In this document: positions 50,929 through 59,993 of the stretch, piece after piece
How the letters are laid out: each line of letters opens with the position of its first letter
Numbering within the stretch: position 1 is the first letter of the stretch
Assembly: GCF_021401125.1 (NCBI RefSeq)
Contig: NZ_JACBFQ010000008.1
Span: forward strand, 1 to 64,000
DNA length: 64,000 bases
Origin: Xanthobacter sp. NM-59
GTDB lineage: Bacteria > Pseudomonadota > Alphaproteobacteria > Rhizobiales > Xanthobacteraceae
Direction of reading: 5' to 3'
Notes under the pieces: generated by a model
The model's input: only the letters and a program-made list of their open reading frames with translations
Told to the model about the DNA's origin: nothing
The model's database searches: none
Position numbers and translations under genes: made by a program

Positions 50929-52545
50929 CTTCGGTATAGAACCGGGAACGCCGATTCCCGCCGATTTCCCTCCCTTAGTGGCTACCAGCGTCCTCAAGAG
51001 GATGTTTTTGTTTCCTTTGATGTAGATTGCGTCGTCTGCGACCTCGACGTGCTGGGCAAAGGCCCGGACGTGTTCCCGCCGATAGCCGCCCTTTCCAAGC
51101 CGGAGCCGGGTGCGTGCTTCGCTCGCCAGTTCCCGCACGGCTGCCCCTGTGAGACGCTGGTGGGTGGAGCTTGCGAGCATGGCTTCGATCCGCGTGGCAT
51201 CGGCCCGCGCCTGATCCCTAAGCGCCGTGAGGCCGGCGATGCGCTCGCCAAGGGAAGACTCGGCCGGGTCGAGCGAACCAGCTTCTATGGCATCGTAGAG
51301 GCGCTTGAGGCGGTTGTCGGCCTCGGCCGCGCGATGGTTCAACTCGGCGATATGCTGGCTGCGCCGCTCGACGCCCTCCTGCCGGCGATCCAGAAGCGAG
51401 GCGAGCACGTCTTCGATCCGCTCGGGGTCGAGTAACCTTTCCTCAATATGCGTCACCACCATGCGGTCGAGCTTGTCCATCGGGATCGCGCGGCCTTTGC
51501 AGCCGGTGTCGCCCTGCCGTGCCCGAATCGAGCAGGCATAATAGCGATAGCGGCCGTTCTTGCCGGTGCGCAGCGTCATCGCGCCTCCGCAATTGCCGCA
51601 ATGGCAAATGCCCGTCAGCAGGTTCGGGCCGCTGACGACACGCGGCGGCGTCACCTTCGGATTGTTGACCTTCAACCGATTCTGCACGGCCTCGAATATC
51701 TCAAGGTCGATGAGGGGCGGCACCGCGACAGTGACGATTTCTTCCTCGGGCTTCACCACGCCCTTTTTGGAGCGGCGATTGAAGCGATGCTCGCCAATAT
51801 AGGTGCGTCGGGTCAGGACGCGGTGAAGCTGGCCGATGCCCCAACGCCCGCCGTTGCGCGTGAACATGCGATGCTTGTTCAGGTGATTGACGATATTCTT
51901 GACGCCCATGGGGCCGGAGGTGCCGTCGCCTTCCGACGCAAGGCGGAAGATCAGCCGCACGGTGTCGGCGTGTAGTGGGTCGATTTCCAGCTTTTTCTTC
52001 ATCTTCGCTCCGCGCTGCTCGGCATCAACGACGCGGTAGCCGATGGGCGGCAGCGAGCCGTTCCAGAAGCCTTGCCGGGCGTTCTCCTTCAAGGCCCGCA
52101 TGACGTGCTTGCCGTTCTCCTTCGACTGGTATTCGTCGAACAGCGCCATGATCTGCCGCATCATGACGTGCATGGGGTCGTCGCCCATTTCCTGCGTAAT
52201 GGACACCAGCTTGACGCCGTTCTTGGCGAGCTTCCTGACGTTGAACTCCAGCTCGAAGTGATCGCGGAAGAAGCGGCTGAACGAATGGACCACGACAACA
52301 TCGAAGGGCACGGGCTTGGACGTGCCGGCCTCGATCATCCGTTGAAACTCGGGGCGGCGGTCATTTGTGGCCGAAGCACCGGCTTCCACGAAGGTTTCGA
52401 CAAGCTGATAGCCGCGCGACGCGCAATAGGCTTCGCCCTGCTTGCGCTGGTCGGGGATCGACACGTCATGCTCGGCCTGCCGCGTCGTGGAGACGCGAAG
52501 GTAGAGCGCGGCGCGCAGGGCGACGTGTGGGGACTGAATGTTCAT
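50896..52545 (-). CDS. Large serine recombinase
   Basis: 549 aa. The N-terminal resolvase domain has the catalytic-Ser motif YLRVSTTRQAEHDVSIPDQR. A recombinase domain and a zinc ribbon follow (CHCGNCGGAMTLRTG, then YYACSIRARQGDTGCKG), with a coiled coil near residues 400-480. ATG 52545 overlaps the TumA-like stop (TGATG). The last codons (SIPKWRRGGDSNPR) are read from the tRNA-Ser repeat. It is probably the integration enzyme of the conjugative element. Confidence 0.88.
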   Translation of the reverse strand: MNIQSPHVALRAALYLRVSTTRQAEHDVSIPDQRKQGEAYCASRGYQLVETFVEAGASATNDRRPEFQRMIEAGTSKPVPFDVVVVHSFSRFFRDHFELEFNVRKLAKNGVKLVSITQEMGDDPMHVMMRQIMALFDEYQSKENGKHVMRALKENARQGFWNGSLPPIGYRVVDAEQRGAKMKKKLEIDPLHADTVRLIFRLASEGDGTSGPMGVKNIVNHLNKHRMFTRNGGRWGIGQLHRVLTRRTYIGEHRFNRRSKKGVVKPEEEIVTVAVPPLIDLEIFEAVQNRLKVNNPKVTPPRVVSGPNLLTGICHCGNCGGAMTLRTGKNGRYRYYACSIRARQGDTGCKGRAIPMDKLDRMVVTHIEERLLDPERIEDVLASLLDRRQEGVERRSQHIAELNHRAAEADNRLKRLYDAIEAGSLDPAESSLGERIAGLTALRDQARADATRIEAMLASSTHQRLTGAAVRELASEARTRLRLGKGGYRREHVRAFAQHVEVADDAIYIKGNKNILLRTLVATKGGKSAGIGVPGSIPKWRRGGDSNPR

Positions 52546-52931
52546 CACCGGCCTCCTTTCGCTGCGCGGCGTTCGAGCAAGGGCAAGGCCAGCTCGACAC
52601 GATCATGCAGCACCTTGGGCACGAGCTTCTGGCCCTCGCCGGGGTCCATGCGGACAAGGCCGTAGCTCGCCATCTTCTTGAGGGTTCGGGACAGGTTAGG
52701 CTTCGCCCGCCCCGTGATCCGCGACAATTCCTCAAGCGAGCCGGGCGACTGCTCGTCGATGACGCGCAGCAACTCGCGGTTCCCACTGGATAGAAGCTGC
52801 GCGAAGGATTCCATGGATGTGAACCACACCTTCGGATCGTCCATCGCCGGCTTTTCTTCGCCGCGCGCGATCCGCATGGTGCGGGCCTTCATTTCCTCAT
52901 AGTCGGCAATCCCGACTTTCAATGTGGTCAT
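52545..52931 (-). CDS. Antitoxin/regulator of the TumE-type module (HVO_A0114-like HTH)
   Basis: 128 aa. The C-terminal winged helix includes NRELLRVIDEQSPGSLEELSRITGRAKPNLSRTLKKMASYGLVRMD. This matches the HVO_A0114/TumA-like DNA-binding antitoxins. It overlaps the toxin-like gene by four bases, toxin first, a common arrangement for this family. Assignment is by pattern and pairing. Confidence 0.65.
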   Translation of the reverse strand: MTTLKVGIADYEEMKARTMRIARGEEKPAMDDPKVWFTSMESFAQLLSSGNRELLRVIDEQSPGSLEELSRITGRAKPNLSRTLKKMASYGLVRMDPGEGQKLVPKVLHDRVELALPLLERRAAKGGR

Positions 52932-53281
52932 GTTACGCCTCGCTCCTTCAACACCGCGTCCACCGCCTGCCAGAAGTCGGCCAGCAGCGTGGCCGCGTCC
53001 TCGTAGGCGTAGGGCTTCACGGTCTGGAGGCGGTGCCGGTGGTCCATCGGCTCGCCGCGCCTGCCCCGGCCGACCGGGTGAGCATTATCGAAGCCGACCA
53101 GCCGTTCGCCCGAAGGCCCGTGAAGCGTGAGCGAGTAATCGAGGCCATGCGGCTTCTCCGGCGATGCCGGAACGCGGGTGACGATGAACTTCACCCAATG
53201 GCCGCCCTCGGGATCGATAACGAGCACCTGTCCGTCGAGGTCCAGAAGCGTGTCGAGGCTCGGGTTACGATCCTCGCTCAT
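52928..53281 (-). CDS. TumE-like toxin (DUF6516 family)
   Basis: 117 aa. It has DLDGQVLVIDPEGGHWVKFIVTRV, then GLDYSLTLHGPSGERLVGFDNAH and HRHRLQTVKPYAYEDAATLLADFW. These blocks recall the TumE/DUF6516 toxin family. It overlaps both neighbours by four bases. Toxicity is inferred from family, not shown by sequence. Confidence 0.6.
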   Translation of the reverse strand: MSEDRNPSLDTLLDLDGQVLVIDPEGGHWVKFIVTRVPASPEKPHGLDYSLTLHGPSGERLVGFDNAHPVGRGRRGEPMDHRHRLQTVKPYAYEDAATLLADFWQAVDAVLKERGVT

Positions 53282-53601
53282 GACTCACTGTTATCATCTG
53301 AGGATAACGATTGCAAGTCCTGATTATCGGGATCGGCGTCGACGGGGCCGAACAGCCGGTCGAGCACGTCGCCAAAATACCGCTCGAAGATTTGCAGTTC
53401 TTCCTCGGTGACTGGCACCTTCTCGGGCCAGTCGTCGAAGACCGGCAGCGTCTCCACATCGACGATGCGAAGCGGCGACCTGCGCCGTTCCCGGCCGTCC
53501 GGCGTAGGTTCGTCGGCATAGTCGAAAAGATCGTCGGGAAGTGTCTCGGGGACGGGCTGTCGCGGTCGTCCTTTGCGGGCACGGTGGCGCTCTGCGCACA
53601 T
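53278..53601 (-). CDS. Hypothetical acidic protein upstream of the toxin-antitoxin pair
   Basis: 107 aa, acidic, with a basic N-terminus (MCAERHRARKGRPRQPVPETLPDDLFDY) and EELQIFERYFGDVLDRLFGP. No domain recognised. Overlaps the toxin start by four bases, so it is the first gene of a four-gene transcript with tumE, tumA and the recombinase. Confidence 0.55.
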   Translation of the reverse strand: MCAERHRARKGRPRQPVPETLPDDLFDYADEPTPDGRERRRSPLRIVDVETLPVFDDWPEKVPVTEEELQIFERYFGDVLDRLFGPVDADPDNQDLQSLSSDDNSES

Positions 53602-53807
53602 GGAATCCTCCTTGGTTGTGGTGGATTACGGGGCGCTCTAAGCCCCGGAATTAGGCGAACAATGGAGGGCTGTCGGCGGCCTGTAGCGTGCCGCATTTGC
53701 GCCTATGCGCTGGCGGCACCCCTGACGATTGGTGTCTCGCCTTGTCTTGTTCTAGTGGATACTGTGGCAGCGATTCATAGCAACGCAGTCATGTGATTTA
53801 GGCCCTG

Positions 53808-55244
53808 TTGATGAACAGCAACATTACGACCACCACTGCAAATAGCCTTGTCGATCCACAGGCCCAGCGTCTAGTGGACTTCCTGCGTGATGTGGGGCTT
53901 CCCCATGAGAACATCATGGCGGACCCGGCCGAGCGCTCGATCATCGCAAGCAACCTTCCCGGATACCTTCAGTCGTTACCGGCGGAGGTCAAGCGCGACG
54001 CGCGATATCTATCAAAGTTTGTGATCGGGGCCGGTTCTGGCCTGTTCGACTATGCCCTCAATGCGATCTGGAACGAGGTTGTGATCGATCTTCGGAAGAA
54101 GGCGTCCCTTTATGGCCTCGACATTTTCTTCGATGCCGCTGTTGGCGGCAATAAAACGCGCGAATTCTACAAGACTGAAAATGATCTTCCAGCTCTCAAG
54201 GATGCCGTTCTCCTTGATACATGCCGAAAACTTGAGCTTATATCCGATACAACATACAAGAAACTCAAGCATATATTAGATATGCGGAACGATATCGGAA
54301 TATCCCATCCAACCAACTACAATATCAATGCCTTCGAGCTACTAGGTTGGTTGCAGACCTGTGTGCAGGACGTTCTAAACGACCGGCCAACCGAAGCGGC
54401 GCTTCAAGTTCAGGCATTTATTGCGAACCTCAAAGGCCATACGGCTCCGCTCGACCCAGCGACGAAACAGACCATTGAACGCCGCTTCACAGAACTGCCA
54501 AGCCACCTATGCGGAAGTCTGCTGAGGACTGTTTTCGGAATCTATGTCGCCCCGGATACTGACCCAGGAGTTCGAAAGAATATCGCGATCCTCGCGCCTG
54601 CGCTCTGGAATACCTGTGCGGATGAACCACGCTATCGGCTTGGGATCGTGCTGGAAGGATACAATACCAATCTTTACAAGGATAAATATACGCTCGGGGA
54701 GCAATTCTTTGCTCTAGTTTCTGGAAATGCATATCGTTCCCCGTCTGAACGCCTCGTTATAGTCGATACGCTGATTACGGAGCTACTGGATAAGCATAAC
54801 GGTTGGGACAATTTTCATCATGAGGCTCCGGTTGCCGCCAACCTTTGGTCCTACGTCCCGGATCAAAACTCGATATTCGACAATCTTGCCGAACGCCTTT
54901 TCAAAACGGTGCTACTTTGCCGGATCGGCAGGGGTGTGTCTTACAACAATGGCGTTTCACCGGGTGGAAAGCGCTACTACGATGCCATCCTAAACCTCGT
55001 CGGTGACAAGTTCGCACCGCATGTTATGGCTGCGTTCACGCACTACGAGGTTTCCGGGCAGTTGGGTCGCTCGATATGCCGCACGCAGGCCAAGCAAGCT
55101 CTGGAAGCTGCTCGCGCCAATGTAATAAACCAACGGCTGATTGAGTGCATGACCTACCTCGTCGATAATATTGATACGAATCCTGCATGCGCGACCAGCA
55201 CGGATTTCAAGCGACTGTCAGCCGATTACATTCGGTGGAACTGA
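53808..55244 (+). CDS. HEPN-like protein, candidate defence cargo
   Basis: 478 aa, the only plus-strand gene in the conjugative part and clearly AT-richer than its neighbours, suggesting transfer. The N-terminal third is helical (SGLFDYALNAIWNEVVIDLRKKA). Residues 160-167 read RNDIGISH, an RN-x5-H pattern (Arg160 to His167) like the catalytic motif of HEPN ribonucleases. The C-terminal 300 residues match nothing I recognise. It sits between the toxin-antitoxin genes and the trb operon, a usual place for cargo. Start ATG 53808 or 53811. Confidence 0.55.
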   Translation: MMNSNITTTTANSLVDPQAQRLVDFLRDVGLPHENIMADPAERSIIASNLPGYLQSLPAEVKRDARYLSKFVIGAGSGLFDYALNAIWNEVVIDLRKKASLYGLDIFFDAAVGGNKTREFYKTENDLPALKDAVLLDTCRKLELISDTTYKKLKHILDMRNDIGISHPTNYNINAFELLGWLQTCVQDVLNDRPTEAALQVQAFIANLKGHTAPLDPATKQTIERRFTELPSHLCGSLLRTVFGIYVAPDTDPGVRKNIAILAPALWNTCADEPRYRLGIVLEGYNTNLYKDKYTLGEQFFALVSGNAYRSPSERLVIVDTLITELLDKHNGWDNFHHEAPVAANLWSYVPDQNSIFDNLAERLFKTVLLCRIGRGVSYNNGVSPGGKRYYDAILNLVGDKFAPHVMAAFTHYEVSGQLGRSICRTQAKQALEAARANVINQRLIECMTYLVDNIDTNPACATSTDFKRLSADYIRWN

Positions 55245-55256
55245 TAAGTGCTCGCC

Positions 55257-55490
55257 TTAAACAGATTTTAATTTTGTCTGACGCCGTGCCTTCGCGAAAC
55301 CGCGATCCGTTGAGATGAACCGCTCCAGCATGGGCACGATCAGCCTGACGGGATCGGCGGCGGGCTGGCCGCTCTCGCGGGCCAGCACCTCGGCATAGGC
55401 GACCAGATCGCGGTGGAGCGGCGCAGGAAGCTCCACCGTCACCTTGACGGGCTTGTCGTCGGGCAGCGGGCCGAGTTTCAGCTTGGTCAT
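55257..55490 (-). CDS. DUF2274 protein linked to trbI
   Basis: 77 aa, starting MTKLKLGPLPDDKPVKVTVELP and then RDLVAYAEVLARESGQ, which looks like a small RHH-type fold. This family regularly follows trbI in such operons. It ends the trb transcript; no function is known to me. Confidence 0.75.
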   Translation of the reverse strand: MTKLKLGPLPDDKPVKVTVELPAPLHRDLVAYAEVLARESGQPAADPVRLIVPMLERFISTDRGFAKARRQTKLKSV

Positions 55491-55492
55491 GG

Positions 55493-56629
55493 TCAACCTC
55501 CTGTCAGCTCGAACACAAGGTCGCGGGTTACGATGATGCGAACCGGGAACCCCGGCCGGATGGTCAGCGTGGGCGCGACCTGCAACTGGCGCTGGACGAT
55601 CTGCTGGCCCGCCTGATTGACGGTATCCTGCGCCCCGTCGCGGATGGCCCGGATAAGCCGGTCCTCGTCGCTGGTCGCCAGCTCCGTGCCGACTGCGAGC
55701 AGCGTGGACAGCCCTGCGGCTTTCATCAGATCCCACCAGTGATAATCAACACCATCCTCAAGGCCGGCGTAACCGCTGGCATCTGCGCCGGGCAGGCGCT
55801 CCAGAACAATGGAACGGCCGCCCGGCAGGATCAGGCGGTTCCACACCAGCAACACGCGGCGCTGGCCGAAGGTCACGCCATCATCATATTGGCCGATGAT
55901 GCGCGTTCCCTGCGGGATCAGGAGCAGCGAGCCGGTTGGGCTGTCATAGACGTTCTCGGTCACTTGCGCTGTGATCTGGCCCGGAAGATCGGACCTGATG
56001 CCGGTGATAAGCGCGGCCGGGATCACGGCCCCGGCCTGAAGGATGTAGGGCGAGGCTGGCGGCGTGACACGATCCGGGGCGACGGTCTGCCGGTCCACGG
56101 GTCCATTGAGGAACGCCGCGTGCCGGTTCTGCGTCGCGGGCTGTCCGCCGAGGCCGAGACCGGCAAGGCCGGGCATGGCCGTTCCGGCTGGTGTTCCCGT
56201 GCGCGGCCCGGACTGAAAAAACACGTTGCTCAAGCGCGCGGCTTCTTCCTCGGCGAGACGGCGCTGTTCGTCGGGATCGACGGCGGGGGTCGCCATCGTA
56301 GGCGGTGCGACGGGCTGCCCTCGGTTCTGGGCGTCGAGGATCGGACGGCCGAGGTCGCCCGGCAGCGCCGGGCCGAGCACCGGGCCAGTGTAGTCGCGCG
56401 GCAGGCCGGATAGCCCGTCCGCCGTGGGCCGGTTCTCGGTGGAATACAGTTCTTCGCCGCCCGGTCCCGCATCGCGGGTCTGGAGCGCGTAGATCAGCGC
56501 CCCGCCGACGCCCAACAGCGCGACGGCTCCGACGCCTGCCAGCATCTTGCGAGACAGGCGGGTGACGCGGGGCGGCTCGGCGCGCAGCCGCATGGGTGCA
56601 GCGGTGTCGGTGATGGTGTTGTCGGTCAT
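55493..56629 (-). CDS. trbI: Conjugal transfer protein TrbI (VirB10-like)
   Basis: 378 aa. One TM near residues 30-50 (MLAGVGAVALLGVGGALIYAL), a Pro-rich periplasmic linker, then the VirB10 domain (SPYILQAGAVIPAALITGI, LIPQGTRIIGQYD, DYHWWDLMKAAGLSTLLAVGTE). It spans the envelope as the core-complex channel. The start overlaps trbG. Confidence 0.92.
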   Translation of the reverse strand: MTDNTITDTAAPMRLRAEPPRVTRLSRKMLAGVGAVALLGVGGALIYALQTRDAGPGGEELYSTENRPTADGLSGLPRDYTGPVLGPALPGDLGRPILDAQNRGQPVAPPTMATPAVDPDEQRRLAEEEAARLSNVFFQSGPRTGTPAGTAMPGLAGLGLGGQPATQNRHAAFLNGPVDRQTVAPDRVTPPASPYILQAGAVIPAALITGIRSDLPGQITAQVTENVYDSPTGSLLLIPQGTRIIGQYDDGVTFGQRRVLLVWNRLILPGGRSIVLERLPGADASGYAGLEDGVDYHWWDLMKAAGLSTLLAVGTELATSDEDRLIRAIRDGAQDTVNQAGQQIVQRQLQVAPTLTIRPGFPVRIIVTRDLVFELTGG

Positions 56630-57621
56630 GACGGGGAGTCTCCGGTCGCGCTGGCGGGCTGCGCGGCGGCGGCCTGCGTCGGGTTAATGCGGACGATCCT
56701 GACGACCTGCTGGCGGTTGCCGCTGCCAAGGCGCAGCTCGGCCGTGCCGAACAGCCGGTCAACGATCAGGACGTTCTGGTGGACTCGACTGTTGACGATC
56801 TGCGGCTCGCCGTCCGATCCGAGCACGAAGATCGGCGGCATCTCGCCCTGCACGATTCCGGCCGGAAAGACGACATAGACGCGGCGGCCATCGTCGAAGA
56901 CAGAGATGGGCCGCCATGGCGGGCTGTCGCCTGTCAGGCCATAGCGGTAGTTCCTAGCAGCCTCGGCCGGGACGACGGGCGCGGCCGGAACGGTCTGGCG
57001 CTGGCCGGCAGGCGGTGCGGGATAGGCCCATGCGACGGCAGGCATGTAGAGCGAGTCCCGCGCGCGCAGCTCGATCATGTAGGTGCGCCGGTCGGTGGTG
57101 ACGACGAGGTTGGTGTAAATGTCCGGGCGCGTCGGCTTCACGAGGATATGGACGCGGCGGTTTGCGCCCGAACCGGATTCCGTATCGCCGATGACCCAGC
57201 GGGCGGTGTCGCCGGCCGCGATCGGCCCCGCGCTGGTCAGGCTCTCGCCCGGCTCCAGCGCAATGGTCGTGATCTGCCCGACTGCGGCATAGACCTGATA
57301 GAGCGCGCCTTCCGACCACGGATAAATCTGGATCGCGTTATAGTAACCTTCCCGGCGCGGCTCGACGCGGGCAGCGGCGTTGGCGTTCTCGACGCGGCCG
57401 GTCGGCGTGCCGGCGGCGGTGCCGCCGCGCGCCACGGTCCATGCCGGGGGCACATGCAGCGGCCGGGGCGTGTTGTCGGTCGCCGCCGCCTGAACGGTCG
57501 GCAGCGGTGGCACGCTGGCGTCGTAGCTGAATTGCGGCGTCCGGTTAGTGGCGCAGCCTGCGAGCATGGTAGCCGAAAGCAGCAAGGCCGCGATTGTCGG
57601 GGTGCGGGTGATCGTCCTCAT
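56626..57621 (-). CDS. trbG: Conjugal transfer protein TrbG (VirB9-like)
   Basis: 331 aa. A lipoprotein-type signal with lipobox LAGC (ATMLAGCATN) at about residue 20. The VirB9-like domain has YNAIQIYPWSEGALYQVYAAVGQITTIALEPGE and the C-terminal block VFDDGRRVYVVFPAGI, ending VDRLFGTAELRLG. Coupled with trbF by a four-base overlap. Confidence 0.92.
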   Translation of the reverse strand: MRTITRTPTIAALLLSATMLAGCATNRTPQFSYDASVPPLPTVQAAATDNTPRPLHVPPAWTVARGGTAAGTPTGRVENANAAARVEPRREGYYNAIQIYPWSEGALYQVYAAVGQITTIALEPGESLTSAGPIAAGDTARWVIGDTESGSGANRRVHILVKPTRPDIYTNLVVTTDRRTYMIELRARDSLYMPAVAWAYPAPPAGQRQTVPAAPVVPAEAARNYRYGLTGDSPPWRPISVFDDGRRVYVVFPAGIVQGEMPPIFVLGSDGEPQIVNSRVHQNVLIVDRLFGTAELRLGSGNRQQVVRIVRINPTQAAAAQPASATGDSPS

Positions 57622-58307
57622 TGGCTCATCTCCCGCGACCACGAAATTGCGTTGACGTAGATGCCCAAAGGATTGGCGCGCAGGCGCTCGGCGTCGCGCG
57701 GGGGCTGGATGACGATGGTGAGGATGGCCGTCCATCGTTCCGTGGTGGAAAGCTGGCCGTTCTCGAAATGGCGTTCGGTCCACGCCACGCGGAAGCTGTT
57801 GGGAGACGCCCGGATGACGCTAGAGACCTCGACGGCGACCTGCTGACGACCGACGCGCGTGAAGGGATCGTTCGCCCTTGCGTAGTCGTTCAACGCCGCC
57901 GCCCCGCGATCCGTGGTCCACTCATACGCCCGAAGCCAGTTCTGGCGGACAATGATCGCGTCGGCCGGGATCGCGCGGACCTGCTCGATGAAGCGGCCGA
58001 GATGGAAAGCGATCTGCGGATCGGTCGGGCGATAGTCGGCCACGGCCGGCGCGACGGTTTGCGCCTGTCCGAGATTATCGACCTGCACCACCCAAGGCAC
58101 CACGGTCCCGCGTGCGGACTGCCACACTAGCGCCGAGGCGAAGCCGGCCGAAAGGATCAGGGAGCCGAAGGCCATGAGCCTCCAGTTCCTCGCCTGCACG
58201 CGGGCCGAGCCGATACGCTCGTCCCAAGCCTGCGCGGCCTTCTGATAGGGCGTCTCGGGTTCCGGCGATTTGCCGTAATGGGTTGCTGGTCGTTTGAAGA
58301 TGCTCAT
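57618..58307 (-). CDS. trbF: Conjugal transfer protein TrbF (VirB8-like)
   Basis: 229 aa. Cytoplasmic N-terminus (PETPYQKAAQAWDERIGSAR), one TM (LMAFGSLILSAGFASALVW), then the VirB8-like NTF2 domain (VAWTERHFENGQLSTTERW). It assembles the inner-membrane part of the secretion channel. Overlaps trbL by four bases. Confidence 0.92.
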   Translation of the reverse strand: MSIFKRPATHYGKSPEPETPYQKAAQAWDERIGSARVQARNWRLMAFGSLILSAGFASALVWQSARGTVVPWVVQVDNLGQAQTVAPAVADYRPTDPQIAFHLGRFIEQVRAIPADAIIVRQNWLRAYEWTTDRGAAALNDYARANDPFTRVGRQQVAVEVSSVIRASPNSFRVAWTERHFENGQLSTTERWTAILTIVIQPPRDAERLRANPLGIYVNAISWSREMSQ

Positions 58308-59689
58308 GAGCGGTCACTTTCGGAAAGGTTGACGGAGGAACCGGAGCCGTGGCTGTCGCCGGAGCGGACGGCATGGGCTGTCATGGTGGTGCCGTGGTTG
58401 ATTGCCTGCCGGCGCTGCATCCGCTGCGCCCAAGCCGGGGGGCTGCCGGCCGGGCTGGATGGCGCGGCTGCGGGTTCGGCGCTTGCGCCGCCGACCGTGC
58501 CCATCGTGGAGCTGCCGCCCGTCACGCCGAAACCGGCCTTTGCGCCAGCGGAGAAGCTGGACTTGACGCTTTCGCTTGCTTGGGATGTTGCGCTGGAGGC
58601 AGCACGCTTGAGCGGGGAGATAGCGGCCGAGCCTGCGGCGCGTGCAACACCGCCAAGGCCGGAAGCAACGCCTGCCGCGCCGGTCTGGCCGAGCGAGCCA
58701 AGGCTATATGCAGCGGTCGCCGCGCCCGCGGCTGTCGCGCCGCCGCGAACGGCCGCGGCTCCACCAGACAGGGCAGCAGCGCCGCCCTTCGCGGCAAGCA
58801 TGGCACCGCCGCCAGCAGCCGCACCGCCGGCAAGCACCATGCCGCCGGCGGCGAGCCCCGTGCCAACGGCCGCGCCCGCGCCGAGCTGCGGGCCACCCGA
58901 GACGATGCCGTTGGCGATACCGGGACCGAAGATGCCGAGGCCGAGCAGCGACAGGGCTGCCAGCACAATCGCCATGGCGTCGTCGATGCTCGGAGTCTGG
59001 CCGCCGAAACCGGCCGTGAACTGCGAAAACAAGGTGCTGCCGATGCCAATGATGACGGCGAGCACCAGAACCTTGATGCCGGACGACACCACGTTGCCAA
59101 GCACGCGCTCGGCCATGAACGCGGTCTTGCCGAACAGGCCGAAGGGGATCAGCACAAAGCCGGCGAGCGTGGTCAGCTTGAACTCGATCAGGGTGACAAA
59201 GAGCTGGATGGCGAGGATGAAGAAGGCCACCACCACCAGCGCCCATGCAAACAGCAGGCACGCGATCTGGATGAAGTTCTCGAAGAAGGCGATCCAGCCC
59301 ATAAGGTCGGAAATGGAATCGAGCAGCGGGCGGCCGGCGTCGAGGCCGGTCTGCGCGACGCGGCCGGGCCGCATCAGGTCTTCGACGGAAAAGCCGGTGC
59401 CCGACGCCATCAGGCCAAGACCGGCGAAGCTCTCGAAAACGATGCGGGCCAGATTATTCCAATTGCTGATGATGTAGGCGAAGACGCCCACGAACAGGGT
59501 CTTCTTCACCAGTCGCGCGATGATGTCGTCATCCGCGCCCCATGCCCAAAACAGCGCGGCGAGCGTCACGTCGATAACGATCAGCGTTGTGGCGATGAAG
59601 GCCACCTCGCCGCCGAGCAGGCCGAATCCGCTGTCGATATAGGAGGTGAAAACCCCGAGAAAATTGTCGATGACGCCCGTGTTGCCCAT
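58304..59689 (-). CDS. trbL: Conjugal transfer protein TrbL (VirB6-like)
   Basis: 461 aa polytopic membrane protein from ATG 59689 (MGNTGVIDNFLGVFTSYIDSG). Several TM segments up to about residue 260, then a long Gly/Ala-rich tail (GGAAAGGGAMLAAKGGAAA...) and a Ser-rich end, typical of TrbL. It forms the inner-membrane channel platform. Confidence 0.92.
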   Translation of the reverse strand: MGNTGVIDNFLGVFTSYIDSGFGLLGGEVAFIATTLIVIDVTLAALFWAWGADDDIIARLVKKTLFVGVFAYIISNWNNLARIVFESFAGLGLMASGTGFSVEDLMRPGRVAQTGLDAGRPLLDSISDLMGWIAFFENFIQIACLLFAWALVVVAFFILAIQLFVTLIEFKLTTLAGFVLIPFGLFGKTAFMAERVLGNVVSSGIKVLVLAVIIGIGSTLFSQFTAGFGGQTPSIDDAMAIVLAALSLLGLGIFGPGIANGIVSGGPQLGAGAAVGTGLAAGGMVLAGGAAAGGGAMLAAKGGAAALSGGAAAVRGGATAAGAATAAYSLGSLGQTGAAGVASGLGGVARAAGSAAISPLKRAASSATSQASESVKSSFSAGAKAGFGVTGGSSTMGTVGGASAEPAAAPSSPAGSPPAWAQRMQRRQAINHGTTMTAHAVRSGDSHGSGSSVNLSESDRS

Positions 59690-59691
59690 GG

Positions 59692-59979
59692 TCAGCGCCC
59701 TTCGCTGGATTGCGGTGCGGCGGGCGCTGGCGGGCGGCCAAGGAAGCGGTCGCGGGATTCTGCCCATGCAGCGAGGCAGTCGCCGTCATTCACCGCCGCC
59801 TCGCCGAGCCGCTGGCAACGGCGCAGGTTCTCGCGCAGCGGGTCAGTCGGCGGCTGTAGGGCCGGCGCTGGGGGTGACGCGGAAGGTTCGTCCTTCCGCG
59901 TCATGTCGATTGCGGTCGCCGTGACGGCGATGGCGACGAACACCACGCCCCCGAGCCGGGCCAGCATCTTGCCGTCCAT
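59692..59979 (-). CDS. trbK: Putative entry exclusion protein TrbK-alt
   Basis: 95 aa from ATG 59979 (MDGKMLARLGGVVFVAIAVTATAID), an N-terminal signal or anchor. The C-terminal part LRENLRRCQRLGEAAVNDGDCLAAWAESRDRFLG carries two Cys and is typical of TrbK-alt. It would limit redundant transfer into cells already holding the element. Confidence 0.82.
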   Translation of the reverse strand: MDGKMLARLGGVVFVAIAVTATAIDMTRKDEPSASPPAPALQPPTDPLRENLRRCQRLGEAAVNDGDCLAAWAESRDRFLGRPPAPAAPQSSEGR

Positions 59980-59993
59980 GGCGAGCCTCCCCG

